Of a DNA stretch of 64,000 bases, positions 1 through 8,008 are shown in pieces. This stretch comes from Flavobacterium sp. HSC-32F16. Lineage in GTDB: Bacteria; Bacteroidota; Bacteroidia; Flavobacteriales; Flavobacteriaceae. The notes below the pieces were generated by a model that did not search any database, was not told the DNA's origin, and saw only the letters and a list, made by a program, of their open reading frames with translations. The DNA lies in the NCBI RefSeq assembly GCF_024171645.1, contig NZ_JALKAC010000009.1, forward strand, positions 62,001-126,000. The letters run 5' to 3'. Numbering within the stretch: position 1 is the stretch's first letter; each line of letters opens with the position of its first letter. A program made the position numbers and the translations under genes.

Positions 1-315
1 TGCTTTGTAAAAACCAGCTTGTTTACCAGCTTCACCAGTATTTTTTGGATAATTTCCTTCACCATAGATATCAGCGATAAAAACATGATAGCCTAATTTA
101 GATAAATCTTCGGCAATACCTTTTGATGCATTGTCAATTCCAAGCCATGCCGGTAAAAGCAAAATTCCCGGATTGTTATTGCTTTTTTTAGCCGATTTAA
201 TAAATAAACCATTCAAATTCTGGCTTCCTTCAGAATATTTTACGGGTTTTAGTTGTGCGTTCATAGTAGTTGAAAACAATATTACAGCAAAAATAAGTGC
301 GATCGAATTTTTCAT
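1..315 (-). CDS. Dienelactone-hydrolase-like secreted protein (partial, N-terminal part)
   Basis: The gene starts at an ATG at 315 on the minus strand and runs off the left edge of the window, leaving 105 codons. The first ~20 residues are a signal peptide ending near N-A-Q. The mature part reads like the first half of an alpha/beta hydrolase of the dienelactone hydrolase family: a strand with G-I-L-L-L-P-A-W-L-G, then a helix, then V-F-I-A-D-I-Y-G-E-G. The catalytic nucleophile would lie in the missing part. Substrate unknown. It is separated from the Lrp gene by a strong terminator hairpin, so it probably has its own promoter. Confidence 0.7.
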   Translation of the reverse strand, partial: MKNSIALIFAVILFSTTMNAQLKPVKYSEGSQNLNGLFIKSAKKSNNNPGILLLPAWLGIDNASKGIAEDLSKLGYHVFIADIYGEGNYPKNTGEAGKQAGFYKA

Positions 316-360
316 TTTTTTACAATTTTTAACAAATATCTGAAATAAAATGTTACAAAA

Positions 361-390
361 AAACCTCGCAAGTTATTTCTTGCGAGGTTT
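361..390 (-). terminator. Rho-independent terminator
   Basis: A 12-bp perfect stem (AAACCTCGCAAG / CTTGCGAGGTTT) with a short loop, bordered on the left by an A-run that becomes a T-run on the minus strand. It lies just downstream of the Lrp-family gene and should end its transcript. Confidence 0.8.
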
Positions 391-422
391 ATATTCTTAA
401 AATTGAATGAAATTCAGATTTC

Positions 423-875
423 TTACAAAGAGACATTTCTCTTAAAAGCGCATCCTAATTCGATCATCGAATCGGTTTTGGCTATTCCCGGAATATTATC
501 GACTTTTTCATATAATATTTTACGCATATGTTCATGGTTTCTTGCTGTAATTTTTAAGTAAAGAGTAAATGAACCCGTTACAAAATAACATTCTGTAATT
601 TCCGGGATTTCTTTTAAGGCTTCAATAACTCTTTCAGAATCTGAATCTTTATTTAATGTAATTCCGGTAAAAGAAGCCCAGTCGTACCCAATTTGTTTTT
701 CATTTAAAATGGGTTTGATTCCCGTAATTATGCCTTGTTCAAACAAACGGTTTATACGCTGATGCACCATTGTATTTGAAATTTTTAAATTAGATGCAAT
801 TGTCGAATAAGCAATTCGGCCGTCTTTTTCTAACTCTTTGATGATTTTTACGTCAAATTCATCTAACATATCCAT
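423..875 (-). CDS. Lrp/AsnC family transcriptional regulator
   Basis: Reads as a feast/famine (Lrp/AsnC) regulator: an N-terminal winged HTH (L-D-E-F-D-V-K-I-I-K-E-L-E-K-D-G-R through M-V-H-Q-R-I-N-R-L) followed by a RAM/ASNC ligand-binding domain (V-I-E-A-L-K-E-I-P-E-I-T-E-C-Y-F-V-T-G, ending G-C-A-F-K). The open frame extends to 932 but only with a TTG codon; the first ATG is at 875, giving 150 residues, the usual family length. It is divergent from the ornithine aminotransferase gene, an arrangement that suggests direct control of it in response to an amino acid, possibly ornithine or arginine (inference). A repeated sequence in the shared intergenic space is a likely operator. Confidence 0.9.
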   Translation of the reverse strand: MDMLDEFDVKIIKELEKDGRIAYSTIASNLKISNTMVHQRINRLFEQGIITGIKPILNEKQIGYDWASFTGITLNKDSDSERVIEALKEIPEITECYFVTGSFTLYLKITARNHEHMRKILYEKVDNIPGIAKTDSMIELGCAFKRNVSL

Positions 876-946
876 GCCGTTAATTTTAATTTTTGTAAAG
901 ATAAAAAAACTCTCATTTGAATTTGAAGCCAAATTTTTTAAAATGA

Positions 947-1029
947 CTTTAATTTGGTTTAAAATAAGTTATATTTATTTTTTAAAACTTAAATAAGGTT
1001 AAAAATACTTTAATTTTGGTTTAAAATAA
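947..1029. promoter_or_regulatory. Direct repeat, candidate Lrp operator pair
   Basis: The sequence CTTTAATTTGGTTTAAAATAA at 947-967 recurs with one extra T at 1008-1029. Starts are 61 bp apart, close to six helical turns. The second copy contains the TTTG -33 element of the rocD promoter, so a protein bound there would compete with or contact RNA polymerase. The divergent Lrp-family protein is the obvious candidate binder. The repeat is seen; the binding is inferred. Confidence 0.5.
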
Positions 1030-1047
1030 ATAATTTTTATATTTTTG
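1015..1047 (+). promoter_or_regulatory. Bacteroidota-type promoter of rocD
   Basis: TTTG at 1015-1018, 21 nt, then TATTTTTG (fits TAnnTTTG) at 1040-1047, 22 nt before the rocD ATG. This fits the consensus read by the Bacteroidota primary sigma factor. The leader would be about 15 nt and has no clear Shine-Dalgarno, as is common in this group. Confidence 0.6.
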
Positions 1048-1069
1048 TTTCAGAAAAAATAAAATTATC

Positions 1070-2323
1070 ATGGCAAATACTCAAGAAATACTTTCGTCAA
1101 AATCTGAAGTTTTGATCGAAAAAGAGAATAAATACGGAGCACATAATTATCATCCGCTTCCTGTAGTGTTAGAAAAAGGAGAAGGTGTTTATGTATGGGA
1201 CGTTGACGGGAAAAAATACTACGATTTCTTATCTGCTTATTCTGCGGTAAATCAAGGACATTGCCATCCAAAAATTGTGAAAGCGATGATAGATCAGGCG
1301 CAGACCTTAACGCTTACTTCTCGTGCTTTTTACAATGATAAATTAGGAAACTACGAAGAATACATTACAAAATATTTCGGTTTTGATAAAGTACTGCCAA
1401 TGAATACTGGTGCAGAAGCTGTTGAAACGGCATTAAAAGTCTGTAGAAAATGGGCTTATGAAGTAAAAGGCATTCCTGAAAACCAGGCACAGGTAATTGT
1501 ATGCGAGAATAATTTTCACGGAAGAACGACTACAATCATTTCATTTTCTAACGATGAAACAGCCCGTAAAAATTTTGGTCCTTTTACAGACGGATTTATA
1601 AAAATAGAATACGATAATCTTGACGCTCTTGAAAAGGCTTTAGAATCATCAAAAAATATTGCAGGATTTTTAGTTGAACCTATTCAGGGTGAAGCAGGAG
1701 TATATGTACCGTCTGAAGGATATTTGGCGAAAGCAAAAGCGTTGTGTGAAAAACATAATGTTTTATTTATTGCAGATGAAGTGCAGACGGGAATTGCACG
1801 TACAGGAAAATTATTAGCCGTTCACCACGAAAACGTACAGCCTGATATTTTGATTTTAGGAAAAGCAATCTCTGGCGGAGTTTATCCGGTTTCGGCAGTT
1901 TTATGTAATAATGAAATCATGAATGTAATCAAGCCGGGACAGCATGGATCTACTTTTGGAGGAAATCCCGTTGCGGCAGCCGTTGCTATTGCAGCTCTGG
2001 AATTAGTGAAAGACGAAAAATTAGCCGAAAATGCAGAACGTTTAGGAATTATTTTGAGAGATGGGTTAAACAAGATTGCCGAAAAAAACAGCTTAATTAC
2101 ACTAGTTCGTGGTAAAGGACTTTTGAATGCAATTGTAATTAACAGCGGAGAAGATTCTGATTTGGCTTGGGAAATCTGTCTAAAATTTAGAGACAACGGA
2201 TTATTGGCAAAACCAACACACGGTAATAAAATTAGATTTGCACCGCCTTTGGTTATGACAGAAGAGCAAATTAATGAATGTCTAGAAATTATTGAGAAAT
2301 CTTTAAATGAATTTAAAGCTTAA
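1070..2323 (+). CDS. rocD: Ornithine--oxo-acid aminotransferase
   Basis: A full-length (417 aa) class III PLP aminotransferase of the ornithine aminotransferase type. It moves the delta-amino group of ornithine to 2-oxoglutarate, giving glutamate semialdehyde, in arginine/ornithine breakdown and proline synthesis in the cytosol. Visible family features: K-Y-G-A-H-N-Y-H-P-L-P near the start, the glycine-rich N-T-G-A-E-A-V-E-T-A stretch, A-D-E-V-Q-T-G-I-A-R-T-G, and the PLP lysine in L-G-K-A-I-S-G-G at K265. The gene is monocistronic, with a hairpin terminator 30 bp downstream, and probably controlled by the divergent Lrp-type regulator. Confidence 0.95.
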   Translation: MANTQEILSSKSEVLIEKENKYGAHNYHPLPVVLEKGEGVYVWDVDGKKYYDFLSAYSAVNQGHCHPKIVKAMIDQAQTLTLTSRAFYNDKLGNYEEYITKYFGFDKVLPMNTGAEAVETALKVCRKWAYEVKGIPENQAQVIVCENNFHGRTTTIISFSNDETARKNFGPFTDGFIKIEYDNLDALEKALESSKNIAGFLVEPIQGEAGVYVPSEGYLAKAKALCEKHNVLFIADEVQTGIARTGKLLAVHHENVQPDILILGKAISGGVYPVSAVLCNNEIMNVIKPGQHGSTFGGNPVAAAVAIAALELVKDEKLAENAERLGIILRDGLNKIAEKNSLITLVRGKGLLNAIVINSGEDSDLAWEICLKFRDNGLLAKPTHGNKIRFAPPLVMTEEQINECLEIIEKSLNEFKA

Positions 2324-2354
2324 GATCTATACTACTCTTACTATTATAAAGTTT

Positions 2355-2388
2355 AAAGCTGCGGGATTAATTTTCTGCAGCTTTTTTG
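2355..2388 (+). terminator. Rho-independent terminator of rocD
   Basis: AAGCTGC (2356-2362) pairs with GCAGCTT (2377-2383), followed by a T-run. Confidence 0.7.
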
Positions 2389-2517
2389 TTTTCTTAAAAT
2401 TGGAATTATATAATGAAGTGTATTAATTATATAAATTTTAAATCAGGAACGTGAGTAGTTTTGAATGTCTTTAAAAAAGACCTGAAAATTTGTTTAACCT
2501 AATAAAAAATACTTCAG

Positions 2518-2970
2518 ATGGCTTACGCAAATAATGATTTAACACGTTTTTTAGACGCACAGAACAAACTTTATCTTACGGCTTACTCCGAATTACAAAA
2601 AGGAAAAAAAGAAACGCATTGGATGTGGTTTATTTTTCCGCAGATAAAAGGTTTAGGGAAAAGTACGATTGCTAAATATTATGCTCTTGCAGATTTAAAA
2701 GAAGCAGAAGATTTTCTAAATCATCCTATTTTAGCCAAACATTTAATTGAAATTTGCCAGGTTTTATTAGAATATAAAACAAAATCTATTGAAGCAATTT
2801 TGGGTGAATTAAATGCACGAAAACTTCGTTCATCAATGACGCTTTTTTCTCAGGCAGAAAATGCAGATCCTATATTTCAGGAAATATTAGATGTCTTTTT
2901 CTCAGGGTTTTCAGACCCGCTTACTTTATCAAGTATTGCTGAACCAATAGAAATTGCCATGGCTTCTTAA
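2518..2970 (+). CDS. DUF1810 family protein
   Basis: A 150-residue soluble protein of the DUF1810 family, recognised by L-x-R-F-L-D-A-Q, the H-W-M-W-F-I-F-P-Q-I-K-G-L-G run at residues ~39-52, and R-S-S-M-T-L-F near the C-terminus. No enzymatic role is established for the family as far as I know. It stands alone between rocD and the sulfur operon, with its own leader. Length is normal for the family. Confidence 0.85.
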   Translation: MAYANNDLTRFLDAQNKLYLTAYSELQKGKKETHWMWFIFPQIKGLGKSTIAKYYALADLKEAEDFLNHPILAKHLIEICQVLLEYKTKSIEAILGELNARKLRSSMTLFSQAENADPIFQEILDVFFSGFSDPLTLSSIAEPIEIAMAS

Positions 2971-3275
2971 TTTTACTATTAAACATACCCAAAACATTTG
3001 CAGGACGTTTTATCCTCTTTGTATAAAGCCCCATCAGGCTGATGTATTTTTATTGCTGAAAGATATTCCAATCTGATGGGGTTCTGTTTTTTTAGCAATT
3101 CATTCTATAAATATTTTGCTTCTCCAGGATATATATGGAGAATAAATGTTTATCATTTTACATATTTAAATCTCATAAATCAAAAAGCGATTGTCCGAGA
3201 ACAATCGCTTTGGTTATAATTACTTAAAATATCAAAAAAAGTAATTATTTCGTTGAGAATAAAATCTCCTTATTT
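2971..3275. other. Intergenic space with two convergent terminators
   Basis: About 305 bp with no coding signal. It holds an imperfect hairpin (CCCCATCAG at 3029-3037, CTGATGGGG at 3073-3081, then a T-run) that can end the DUF1810 transcript, and a perfect 11-bp hairpin (AAAGCGATTGT at 3184-3194, ACAATCGCTTT at 3201-3211) that can end the leftward sulfur operon. Confidence 0.6.
3184..3211 (-). terminator. Terminator of the encapsulin/sulfur operon
   Basis: An 11-bp perfect inverted repeat with a 6-nt loop and A/T-rich flanks, about 65 bp downstream of the cysteine desulfurase stop. Confidence 0.65.
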
Positions 3276-5210
3276 TTAGAATCTCACTTTTTTAAGTTCC
3301 CAAATGGTTTTAATAAAAGTATCGACATCTTCGGTTGTATTGTAAAATGCCAATGACGGACGAACGGTTGTTTCAACTCCCATTCTTCGCAAAATAGGCT
3401 GGGCACAATGATGTCCGGTTCTCACCGCAACGCCTTCTTTATTTAAAGCCTGTCCAACCTGATCATTTGAATAGCCTTGTAAATTAAAAGACAATACGCT
3501 GGCTTTATCTTTAGCAGTTCCAATTAATCGTACACCCGGAATTTCTTTTAAAAGTCTCGTAGCATATTCTAATAGATAATGCTCATATTGGCCAATGGCT
3601 TCAATTCCAAGTTTTGTAACATAATCGATTGCGGCACCAAGACCAATGGCATCGGCAATATTTCCCGTTCCGGCTTCAAAACGATTTGGCGCTTTGTGGT
3701 ATTTTATTTCCTCAAAAGTTACGTCCTGAATCATGTTGCCGCCAGATTGATACGGCTGCATTTCGTTCAATAAATCTTCTTTTCCGTATAAAGCACCAAT
3801 TCCCGTAGGTCCAAATAATTTATGTCCAGAAAAAACCAGCCAATCCGGATTTAAATGCTGTACATCAACCTTCATATGCGAAACCGATTGTGCGCCGTCA
3901 ATTAAAACTTTTGCTCCCGCAGCGTGTGCCATTTCAACTATTTTCTTTGCAGGAGTTACCGTTCCTAATGCATTCGAAACTTGTGTAAAAGCAACTAAAC
4001 GCGTTTTAGAATTGAGAAGTTTTGCATATTCATCAAGCAGAATCTGACCGTCATCATCAACAGGAATAACTCTTAATTTCAAGCCTTTTTTATCAGCAAG
4101 ACGTTTCCACGGAACAATATTTGCATGATGCTCCAGATTACTCACAATAATTTCATCTCCGGAATTTAAATTCTGTTCTCCCCAGGTTGAAGCCACCAGA
4201 TTTATTCCTTCTGTTGCACCTCTCACAAAAACAATTTCGTTTACAGAACCGGCATTCAAAAAAGCTTTTACTTTTTCTCTTGCTGCTTCATACGCATCAG
4301 AGGCGCGTGCAGCAAGTTCATGCGCCGCACGATGAATGTTTGAATTTTCATGTTCGTAGAAATACGCAATTCTATCAATTACAGATTGTGGTTTCTGCGT
4401 AGTTGCCGCATTATCAAACCAAACTAATGGTTTTCCGTTTACCGTTTCTCTTAGAATAGGAAAATCTTTTTTAACTAAAGAAGCATCAAAATGGTGTCCT
4501 TTAAAAAGAGTAATTTCTTTTTGATCAAAAGAATTTCCAACAATGATATCGGTACTTCTTTTATCAAAAGCAAAAGGATTTTGATCTAAAAAATAGTAAG
4601 ATGATGTTGTTTCATTTCCATTTAAAGGAAAACCTTCACGTTTCTTAAATAATGTATCAACCGATGCCAAAGCCGCTTGTAATTCGATCTCAAAAGAAGA
4701 ATTCTCGGTTTGAAAAGGCAGATACTGATTGTTCAAAGAAAACCCTGAAAAAAGACTTTCTTCATTTAACTGAGCGGAATTCCCGTTTTTTAAATTTGCA
4801 TCATAAAATCCGTTATGCGGATTGTTGATGTTTAAATCATGATTTTCCTCAACTCCTGAAGACGAATTTCTATTTTTCGGATCAAATCCTGCTCCGGCAT
4901 TTGGATATAAAGCAGAAACTCCCGTATTTCCATAATTTGATACAGAAGGAGAAACTCCAAATCCGCTGAATGCTGGCGGCGATGGCGGAACACTCGACGG
5001 ACTCACCGCGGGGATGTGACCAAACTGATCAACATTTCCGGTATGCAAAATCGTTTCTGCAATTTTTGCTGCACGAGGATGTTCGGCTTTATCCGGACTT
5101 AATGAAATTTCTTTTGGGAATTCATTCGGTAAAGCTTTAAACAACTCGTTTGCTAAATTTTGCAAATCGTCGATGTCAGGTAAACCATTGTTGTTAATAT
5201 TTGTACTCAT
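3276..5210 (-). CDS. Cysteine desulfurase, family 2A encapsulin cargo
   Basis: A 644-residue protein in two parts. Residues ~240-644 are a SufS-type (group II) cysteine desulfurase, taking sulfur from L-cysteine as a persulfide and leaving alanine: F-P-I-L-R-E-T-V-N-G-K-P-L-V-W-F-D-N-A-A-T-T, the PLP lysine K464 in F-S-G-H-K-L-F-G, and the sulfur-accepting Cys602 in R-T-G-H-H-C-A-Q-P. Residues 1-240 are an extra Asn/Ser/Gly/Pro-rich, mostly disordered leader with short conserved-looking blocks (L-P-D-I-D-D-L-Q-N-L-A-N near the start, G-F-G-V-S-P-S, F-S-G-F). Such leaders are known to target desulfurases into family 2A encapsulins. Its start overlaps the shell-protein gene by 17 bp, supporting co-translation and cargo loading. 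Confidence 0.92.
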   Translation of the reverse strand: MSTNINNNGLPDIDDLQNLANELFKALPNEFPKEISLSPDKAEHPRAAKIAETILHTGNVDQFGHIPAVSPSSVPPSPPAFSGFGVSPSVSNYGNTGVSALYPNAGAGFDPKNRNSSSGVEENHDLNINNPHNGFYDANLKNGNSAQLNEESLFSGFSLNNQYLPFQTENSSFEIELQAALASVDTLFKKREGFPLNGNETTSSYYFLDQNPFAFDKRSTDIIVGNSFDQKEITLFKGHHFDASLVKKDFPILRETVNGKPLVWFDNAATTQKPQSVIDRIAYFYEHENSNIHRAAHELAARASDAYEAAREKVKAFLNAGSVNEIVFVRGATEGINLVASTWGEQNLNSGDEIIVSNLEHHANIVPWKRLADKKGLKLRVIPVDDDGQILLDEYAKLLNSKTRLVAFTQVSNALGTVTPAKKIVEMAHAAGAKVLIDGAQSVSHMKVDVQHLNPDWLVFSGHKLFGPTGIGALYGKEDLLNEMQPYQSGGNMIQDVTFEEIKYHKAPNRFEAGTGNIADAIGLGAAIDYVTKLGIEAIGQYEHYLLEYATRLLKEIPGVRLIGTAKDKASVLSFNLQGYSNDQVGQALNKEGVAVRTGHHCAQPILRRMGVETTVRPSLAFYNTTEDVDTFIKTIWELKKVRF

Positions 5211-6114
5211 GATATTTTTCTATTTCGACATCTTCTAAAACAGCAATAGCATCATCTACCAAAATAGCTAAAGAGCAATACAGCGAAACTAAATAAGAAG
5301 CAATGGCTTTTTCATTAATTCCCATAAAACGAACAGATAATCCGGGAGATTGTTCCCCTTGTAATCCCGGCTGGATTAATCCGATAACGCCCTGACGGCT
5401 TTCGCCAGTTCTTAACAGAATGATTTTAGATTTTCCTTTGACGATAGGTAATTTGTCAGATGGAATAAGCGGAATTCCTCTCCAGGTTAAAAACTGAGAT
5501 CCAAATAAAGAAGTTGTTGGAGGCGGAACACCACGACGAGTACATTCACGACCAAAAGCAGCAATTGCCAGCGGATGCAAAAGGAAAAAACCAGGTTCTT
5601 TCCAGACTTTTGTTAACAGTTCATCCAAATCGTCTGGAGTTGGTGCACCGGTTCTGGTTTTTATAATTTGAGAAGGCGCAACGTTGCTCAATAATCCGTA
5701 ATCTTTATTATTGATTAATTCGCTTTCCTGACGTTCTTTAATTGTTTCAATAGCCAGACGAAGCTGTTCTGAAATTTGATTATACGGTTTGCTGTACAAA
5801 TCAGAAACACGAGTGTGTACATCGACAATTGTTTGAACAGCAGCCAGATTATACTCTCTTGGGTTTTCGATATAATCTACGAAAGTATTTGGTAAAACTC
5901 TTTCATCACGTGCTGAACAATCGACTTCGATATGGTTTGCATTTTTTACTTTATTCAAACGAAAGACACCAGATTCAACAGGAACCCAATGTAAAAGATG
6001 CGTTAGCCAGCGTGGTGTAATAGTTCCAATTTGAGGAACGGTACGAGTTGCGATTGCTAATTGTCTTGCAGCAACATCGCCTAATGCGGTCTGTTGTTTT
6101 TGTAAATCTGCCAT
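5194..6114 (-). CDS. Family 2A encapsulin shell protein (SrpI-like)
   Basis: A 306-residue HK97-fold shell protein of the family 2A encapsulin (SrpI-like) type. It resembles the family in having a long N-terminal arm (A-A-R-Q-L-A-I-A-T-R-T-V-P-Q), W-V-P-V-E-S-G-V-F-R-L-N-K, the I-E-N-P-R-E-Y segment, a long E-loop helix, and R-F-M-G-I-N-E-K near the C-terminus. It should assemble into an icosahedral cytosolic shell. The gene sits directly upstream of, and overlaps, the desulfurase cargo gene and follows cysK and serine acetyltransferase, an operon make-up known for sulfur-storing encapsulins. No second domain is present. Confidence 0.9.
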   Translation of the reverse strand: MADLQKQQTALGDVAARQLAIATRTVPQIGTITPRWLTHLLHWVPVESGVFRLNKVKNANHIEVDCSARDERVLPNTFVDYIENPREYNLAAVQTIVDVHTRVSDLYSKPYNQISEQLRLAIETIKERQESELINNKDYGLLSNVAPSQIIKTRTGAPTPDDLDELLTKVWKEPGFFLLHPLAIAAFGRECTRRGVPPPTTSLFGSQFLTWRGIPLIPSDKLPIVKGKSKIILLRTGESRQGVIGLIQPGLQGEQSPGLSVRFMGINEKAIASYLVSLYCSLAILVDDAIAVLEDVEIEKYHEYKY

Positions 6115-6219
6115 AGTTTTAAGGTTTTTTGGTTAATTATTTTATTTTTAATCAATTCTAAGATTTATTTCTTAAAATTACAGGTTTTAGTTTATTGTAA
6201 TGTTTTGATTTTGTGTTTT

Positions 6220-7140
6220 TTAGGAGAAAAAATCGAATAATTCTTCTACAGAAAGATAGCGTTCTCCGGTATCATAATTAAAAGTGAGGATTACGGCATC
6301 TTCCGGAATATTTTTTATTTTTTTAGAAACTGCCGCTAATGCTGCTCCGGTAGAAATTCCTCCAAAAATACCTTCCTCTTTCGCTAGTTTTTTGGCAAAT
6401 GAAAAAGCATCATTTTTTTCGATCGTAACAATTTCATCTACATATTCGCGGTTAAATACTTCTGGCACAAAACCGGCACCAATTCCTTGTAATGGGTGAG
6501 GAGCAGGAATACCGCCGCTTAAAACCGGCGAAAGGGCGGGTTCGACTGCAATTGTTTTTAGATTTGGAAAATGCTGTTTCAAAATTTTAGAAACTCCGGT
6601 AATATGTCCGCCCGTTCCAACTCCGGTAATCAGATAATCAATTCCTTCTGGAAAATCGGCCAGTATTTCCTGAGCTGTTGTTCTTTCGTGAACTTCGACA
6701 TTTGCCGGATTTGTAAATTGAGAAGGCAAAAAAGCATTCTTAATTGTCGATGCCAGTTCTTTTGCTTTTTCAACCGCTCCCGAAGTGCCTTTTTCCCTTG
6801 GAGTCAAAACATATTCAGCGCCATAGGCTTCGATAATTTTTCTGCGTTCCACACTCATCGATTCCGGCATTACAATAATTACTTTGTAGCCTTTTACCGC
6901 AGCCACTAAAGAAAGCCCAATTCCAGTGTTTCCAGATGTGGGTTCAATAATAATCGAATCCGGATTTAGAAGCCCTTTTTTCTCTGCATCTTCAATCATA
7001 GCCAGAGCAATTCTGTCTTTGATACTCGATCCCGGATTTGCTTTTTCTAATTTAATCCATACTTCATGGGTTTTAAAAAGCTTGTTGAGCTTAATGTGCG
7101 GCGTATTGCCAATGGTTTCTAAAATGTTCTGATATTTCAT
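6220..7140 (-). CDS. cysK: Cysteine synthase A (O-acetylserine sulfhydrylase)
   Basis: A 306-residue fold-type II PLP enzyme making L-cysteine from O-acetylserine and sulfide. Motifs: I-G-N-T-P at residues 10-14, the PLP lysine K41 in P-G-S-S-I-K-D-R, the substrate loop P-T-S-G-N-T-G-I-G, and the phosphate-binding G-V-G-T-G-G-H-I-T-G. The C-terminus ends soon after Y-L-S-V-E-E-L-F. The gene starts 13 bp after the serine acetyltransferase stop, so the two are translated together and may form the classical cysteine synthase complex. In this operon it would supply cysteine to the encapsulated desulfurase. Confidence 0.94.
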   Translation of the reverse strand: MKYQNILETIGNTPHIKLNKLFKTHEVWIKLEKANPGSSIKDRIALAMIEDAEKKGLLNPDSIIIEPTSGNTGIGLSLVAAVKGYKVIIVMPESMSVERRKIIEAYGAEYVLTPREKGTSGAVEKAKELASTIKNAFLPSQFTNPANVEVHERTTAQEILADFPEGIDYLITGVGTGGHITGVSKILKQHFPNLKTIAVEPALSPVLSGGIPAPHPLQGIGAGFVPEVFNREYVDEIVTIEKNDAFSFAKKLAKEEGIFGGISTGAALAAVSKKIKNIPEDAVILTFNYDTGERYLSVEELFDFFS

Positions 7141-7153
7141 GTGTTTGATATTT

Positions 7154-7978
7154 TTAAATAGAATATAAAATGGGCTCGGGAAAAGGATTATTATCCTTCA
7201 CCTTCATCTCATTTTTATGATAAACAACTGAATTTGATGGCACAGAATACGTCAGCCATACATTCCCTCCAATAATAGAATCTCTGCCTACAGTTGTTTG
7301 TCCGCCAAGAATTGTACTGTTGGCGTAAATAATTACATTGTCTTCAATTGTAGGATGCCTTTTTATAAAAGCTTCCTCTTTTTTTACGCTTAAAGCACCT
7401 AGTGTCACGCCTTGGTAAATTTGAACATTATTGCCAATAATGGTGGTTTCGCCAATAACAATTCCAGTACCGTGATCAATGGCAAAATCATTTCCAATTT
7501 TGGCACCGGGATGAATTTCTATGCTGGTTTTAATATGAGCATATTCTGAAATTGTTCGGGCTAATAATTTTAAATCCTGCTTCCAAAGCTGATGAGAAAA
7601 TCGATAAACGGCAATAGCGAAAAAACCTGGATACGAGTATAATACTTCTTCTAAGGATTTGGCTGCAGGATCTTTTGTTAATATGGTTAAAGAATCATTG
7701 AGAGCTTGTTTATGCAGATTCGGAATGGCGTCGAAAAAAACAGTTGTTTGATCTTTATTTTGTTCTGATTTTAATGAAAAATCCAAAACCAAGTCATCAA
7801 ACTGTTTTCTAAGCTGATTGAATTTGTATTTAACCGTCGCTTCAGATTCGTATGATTTTGATGTATTTGAAAATAAAATAATAAACAGATCATCAATAAA
7901 CTGATGAATTAATTTCTTCTCAGGAAGTATCAATAATTCCTGATGCTGCTTTGCAATTTCCTGATAAAATGAATTCAT
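7154..7978 (-). CDS. Serine O-acetyltransferase
   Basis: A 274-residue serine acetyltransferase making O-acetylserine from serine and acetyl-CoA, the committed step to cysteine. The N-terminal ~130 residues are helical. The C-terminal part is a left-handed beta-helix of hexapeptide repeats containing I-H-P-G-A-K-I-G, the catalytic D-H-G-T-G, V-I-G-E-T and Q-G-V-T-L-G. The protein is longer than minimal CysE and resembles the EpsC-type forms found next to encapsulin operons. It starts 30 bp after the sulfatase stop. The C-terminus ends in S-I, close to the terminal Ile by which CysE can dock into CysK (inference). Confidence 0.9.
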   Translation of the reverse strand: MNSFYQEIAKQHQELLILPEKKLIHQFIDDLFIILFSNTSKSYESEATVKYKFNQLRKQFDDLVLDFSLKSEQNKDQTTVFFDAIPNLHKQALNDSLTILTKDPAAKSLEEVLYSYPGFFAIAVYRFSHQLWKQDLKLLARTISEYAHIKTSIEIHPGAKIGNDFAIDHGTGIVIGETTIIGNNVQIYQGVTLGALSVKKEEAFIKRHPTIEDNVIIYANSTILGGQTTVGRDSIIGGNVWLTYSVPSNSVVYHKNEMKVKDNNPFPEPILYSI

Positions 7979-8008
7979 AATTGATAATCTTTTGGTTAGA
8001 AAATAATG

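Noticed and set aside
5194..6114. Phage capsid gene (HK97 fold) as sign of a prophage
   Set aside because: No other phage genes nearby; the operon with the desulfurase cargo identifies it as an encapsulin.
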